Shown here piece after piece: positions 12,755-14,731 of a stretch of DNA of 14,731 nt. The translations under genes and the position numbers were made by a program. The stretch is taken from contig JAQURN010000018.1 in assembly GCA_028715585.1 (NCBI GenBank), positions 1-14,731 of the forward strand. The letters run 5' to 3'. Positions within the stretch are counted from its first letter, which is position 1. Each line of letters opens with the position of its first letter. Source of the DNA: Actinomycetota bacterium. GTDB taxonomy: Bacteria > Actinomycetota > Geothermincolia > Fen-727 > JAQURN01. The notes beneath the pieces were generated by a model, which searched no databases, was not told the DNA's origin, and saw only the letters and a program-made list of their open reading frames with translations.

Positions 12755-14287
12755 CTATTTGGCAAATTCTGTAGCTCTCGTCTCGCGAATGACTGTGACT
12801 TTTATCTGGCCAGGGTAGTCAAGCTGTTCTTCTATCTCCTTGGCGATGTCCCTGGCAAGTCTAACGCTACCCACATCATCCACTAGGTCCGCCTTCACCA
12901 TTATCCTTATTTCCCTCCCTGCCTGGAGCGCATACGACTTCTCCACGCCTTCGAAGGAATCAGCAAGGCTTTCCAGCTTTTCAAGGCGCTTCACATAACT
13001 CTCGAGCATCTCCCGCCTGGCACCAGGCCTTGCGGCAGATATGGCATCCGCGGCTTGAACTAGCACCGCTTCTATGGTCATGGTTTTGACTTCTCCATGA
13101 TGAGCCTCGATAGCGTGCACGATATTTTTGTCTTCTCCTAACCTCTTAGCCAGCTCTGCCCCGATAATAGCATGAGACCCCTCTACCTCCTGGTCAATGC
13201 CCTTGCCGATATCATGAAGAAGCCCGGCTCGCTCCGGCAGCTTCGCGTCAAGCCCAAGTTCTGCTGCCATCAGCCCGGCAAGGCGAGCAACTTCAAGCGA
13301 ATGTTTTAGTATATTTTGACCATAGGAAGTGCGAAATTTAAGTCTTCCAAGTGCTCGGATTAACTCCTTGTGGATGTTATGAATGCCAATCTCGAAAGCA
13401 GCCTCTTCACCCGCGTCTCTTATTTCCTTTTCTACGTCAGCTTTTGCCTTTGCGTATATTTCCTCTATTCTTGCGGGTTGAATCCTGCCATCGAGTATCA
13501 TTCGCTCGAGAGTTAATCTGGCAATCTCGCGGCGGACTGGATCAAAACCAGAAAGTATCACCGCCTCGGGAGTATCATCTATTATCAAGTTTATGCCGGT
13601 AAGAGTCTCGAACGCCCTTATATTCCGCCCTTCCCTACCTATTATCCTTCCCTTCATCTCATCACCAGGAAGAGGAACCACGGAAACAGTAGTTTCAGCC
13701 ACGTGTTCGGAAGCACACCGTTGTATAGCAATGGAAATTATTTCCCTTGCTCTCTTTTCCGCTTCTTCTCTAGCCTTTGTTTCCTCCTCCTTTATAAAAA
13801 GCGCACTTTCAGCCTTTACTTCTTCTTTGACCCTTTCAAGAAGTTCTTCTTTTGCTTCCTCTCTGGTCATGTTGGCGATTTTTTCAAGCAGAACTTTCTG
13901 CTCATGCGCCGCCTTAGCCAATTTAGCTTCCCTCTCTTTGAGGTGCTCTTCCCAGGAGACGAGTCTCTTTTCATCCCTACGCAGCTTTTCCTCATTCGCT
14001 TCAATTGTTTCTTCCTTTTGCGCAAGTTTTCTCTCAAGCCTCTGAAGATTCGAGCGCTGAGTTTTTAGCCCTTTTTCGGCTTCAGCTCTCATACGTTGAA
14101 CTTTTTCCTTTGTCTCAACTTGAGCTTCACGTCTGATTTTTTCCGCCTCGCTTTGAGCCGCGGCAAGCATGCGTTTTGATGCTTCCTCCGCGGTGGAAAT
14201 TTTGCGTTCCGCTATATATTTCCTGAGTAGAAAACCGAGGAAGCCCCCAAGGAGAATCGCACTGACACAAACGACAATCTCGTTAAT
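12755..14287 (-). CDS. rny: Ribonuclease Y, apparently starting at an ATT codon
   Basis: A 510-residue membrane-anchored endoribonuclease that initiates mRNA decay. In order: an N-terminal membrane helix (about 4-22, INEIVVCVSAILLGGFLGFL), a long charged coiled coil (about 30-190), a KH RNA-binding domain with GRIIGREG (213-220), and an HD domain with the catalytic His-Asp at 358-359 (LLHDIGKG), followed by EAHHGEV and the C-terminal dimerisation region. The first in-frame ATG (14170) would delete the membrane anchor. The frame is open upstream to a TGA just before the ribosome-binding site and contains no ATG, GTG, TTG or CTG. ATT at 14287 lies 8 bases after GAGAGGGGG and gives a product of normal RNase Y length starting NEIVV, so ATT is the best start. 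recX lies upstream, as in many bacteria. Confidence 0.92.
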   Translation of the reverse strand: MNEIVVCVSAILLGGFLGFLLRKYIAERKISTAEEASKRMLAAAQSEAEKIRREAQVETKEKVQRMRAEAEKGLKTQRSNLQRLERKLAQKEETIEANEEKLRRDEKRLVSWEEHLKEREAKLAKAAHEQKVLLEKIANMTREEAKEELLERVKEEVKAESALFIKEEETKAREEAEKRAREIISIAIQRCASEHVAETTVSVVPLPGDEMKGRIIGREGRNIRAFETLTGINLIIDDTPEAVILSGFDPVRREIARLTLERMILDGRIQPARIEEIYAKAKADVEKEIRDAGEEAAFEIGIHNIHKELIRALGRLKFRTSYGQNILKHSLEVARLAGLMAAELGLDAKLPERAGLLHDIGKGIDQEVEGSHAIIGAELAKRLGEDKNIVHAIEAHHGEVKTMTIEAVLVQAADAISAARPGARREMLESYVKRLEKLESLADSFEGVEKSYALQAGREIRIMVKADLVDDVGSVRLARDIAKEIEEQLDYPGQIKVTVIRETRATEFAK

Positions 14288-14303
14288 TTTGAATACCCCC
14301 TCT

Positions 14304-14333
14304 CAAAAACAAACGCCGAGCAGTGCTCGGCGT
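14304..14333 (-). terminator. Intrinsic terminator in the recX-rny gap, directly before rny
   Basis: ACGCCGAGCA (14333-14324, minus strand) and its complement TGCTCGGCGT (14322-14313) form a perfect palindrome; a realistic fold is 8 bp with a CACTG loop. TTTGTTTTTG follows, giving a rho-independent terminator for minus-strand transcripts. On the plus strand no T-run follows. It ends only about 17 bases before the rny start codon, adjoining its Shine-Dalgarno sequence. Confidence 0.8.
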
Positions 14334-14413
14334 AGCGACATCAACCTAAACTTAAGGGAAACCTTTCTATTTAATTAGCATAAACTCAAAACGTGCATCC
14401 CAATAAGAAAATA

Positions 14414-14446
14414 GCTAACGCTAACCTCTTTATCTGCAAATGCAAA
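14414..14446. repeat. Two tandem hexamer repeats in the recX-rny spacer
   Basis: GCTAACGCTAAC (14414-14425) and TGCAAATGCAAA (14435-14446) are two different perfect tandem duplications nine bases apart, within the otherwise AT-rich 139-base spacer upstream of the rny terminator. They may be operator half-sites or chance. I found no convincing -35/-10 pair in this spacer. Confidence 0.4.
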
Positions 14447-14472
14447 AGATATTACTACGCCTTTTCCTTATT

Positions 14473-14731
14473 TTATTCCAGGGAATGGCTGTGGTCAACG
14501 ATTGAAATGTTCTCTAATGCCCTGGCGCAAATCTCGGGCGAGAATCCTTTCCTCAAAAGGTAACCCTGGATTTTCCTAACAACCCCAGGCTCAACTTTTA
14601 CCTTCAAGCTCTCCACTTTCTTTCTGGCAACCTCTACTGCTCTTTGTTCTTCTTTGTCCAGAGGATACCTGCTCAGGGTTTCTTCTAATACCTCTTCGCT
14701 CAAACCTTTTTTTATCAGTTCATATCGCACT
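14473..14731 (-). CDS. recX: Regulatory protein RecX (partial, N-terminus beyond window)
   Basis: The C-terminal 85-86 residues of RecX, the small helical protein that binds RecA filaments and restrains recombination and SOS activity. The visible part holds two of the three-helix RecX repeats. The first is the ELIKKGLSEEVLEETL segment and the second is KIQGYLLRKGFSPEICARAL, the family's most conserved stretch (xxGYLxRKGFS). The frame is open to the right window edge; the GTG at 14730 falls within the domain and is unlikely to be the true start. recA is expected further upstream by common gene order, which cannot be seen here. The gene is followed by an AT-rich spacer and a terminator before rny. 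Confidence 0.85.
   Translation of the reverse strand, partial: VRYELIKKGLSEEVLEETLSRYPLDKEEQRAVEVARKKVESLKVKVEPGVVRKIQGYLLRKGFSPEICARALENISIVDHSHSLE

Noticed and set aside
13593..14068. Long plus-strand open frames opposite the rny coiled coil
   Set aside because: They are Ser/Phe/Leu-rich mirror images of a Glu/Lys/Arg-rich coiled coil, with no start signals; shadows of rny.

Overview
The window reads as a deep-branching, moderate-G+C member of the Actinomycetota. This is inferred from gene content, not from a database search. The strongest pointers are an FHA protein whose FHA half closely resembles mycobacterial GarA, followed directly by a MerR regulator of the FtsR (Rv1828) type, plus a bifunctional nuclease close to Rv1829. 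RNase Y, an MgtE-like PRC-barrel/CBS protein and low-to-mid G+C argue against the classical high-G+C actinomycetes and for an early-branching class.

Every supported gene is on the minus strand, so the order of transcription runs from high to low coordinates. (1) 14731-11306: recX (cut by the window edge), then a 139-bp spacer and an intrinsic terminator, then rny (RNase Y, apparently starting at ATT), a membrane-anchored unknown protein, a DUF948-like small membrane protein and miaB. The last two overlap by one base. (2) 9904-7353: pncA-like nicotinamidase, nicotinate phosphoribosyltransferase and a LipM-type octanoyltransferase, tightly spaced behind miaB. Together they cover NAD salvage and lipoate attachment. 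(3) 7272-5675: a 65-residue unknown protein, garA with a zinc ribbon, and ftsR. An extended -10 lies before the small gene and a good sigma-70-type promoter lies between garA and ftsR. (4) 5674-2375: a 230-bp leader with a terminator and a competing antiterminator stem, then an MgtE-like protein and an NRAMP-like transporter. (5) 2340-1: a D,D-carboxypeptidase, the bifunctional nuclease with its own promoter, and a K+ channel with an RCK domain cut by the left edge.

The genes are mostly housekeeping. The points most worth following up are regulatory or concern missing residues. The mgtE leader looks like a transcription attenuator that I could not assign to a known riboswitch class. The rny leader carries a terminator only about 17 nt before the start codon, leaving no room for a promoter after it. 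The MgtE-like and NRAMP-like proteins are encoded side by side, and both lack acidic residues that coordinate metal in their families. No gene-free stretch exceeds 300 bp. I saw no tRNA, rRNA, CRISPR array, insertion sequence or prophage gene.
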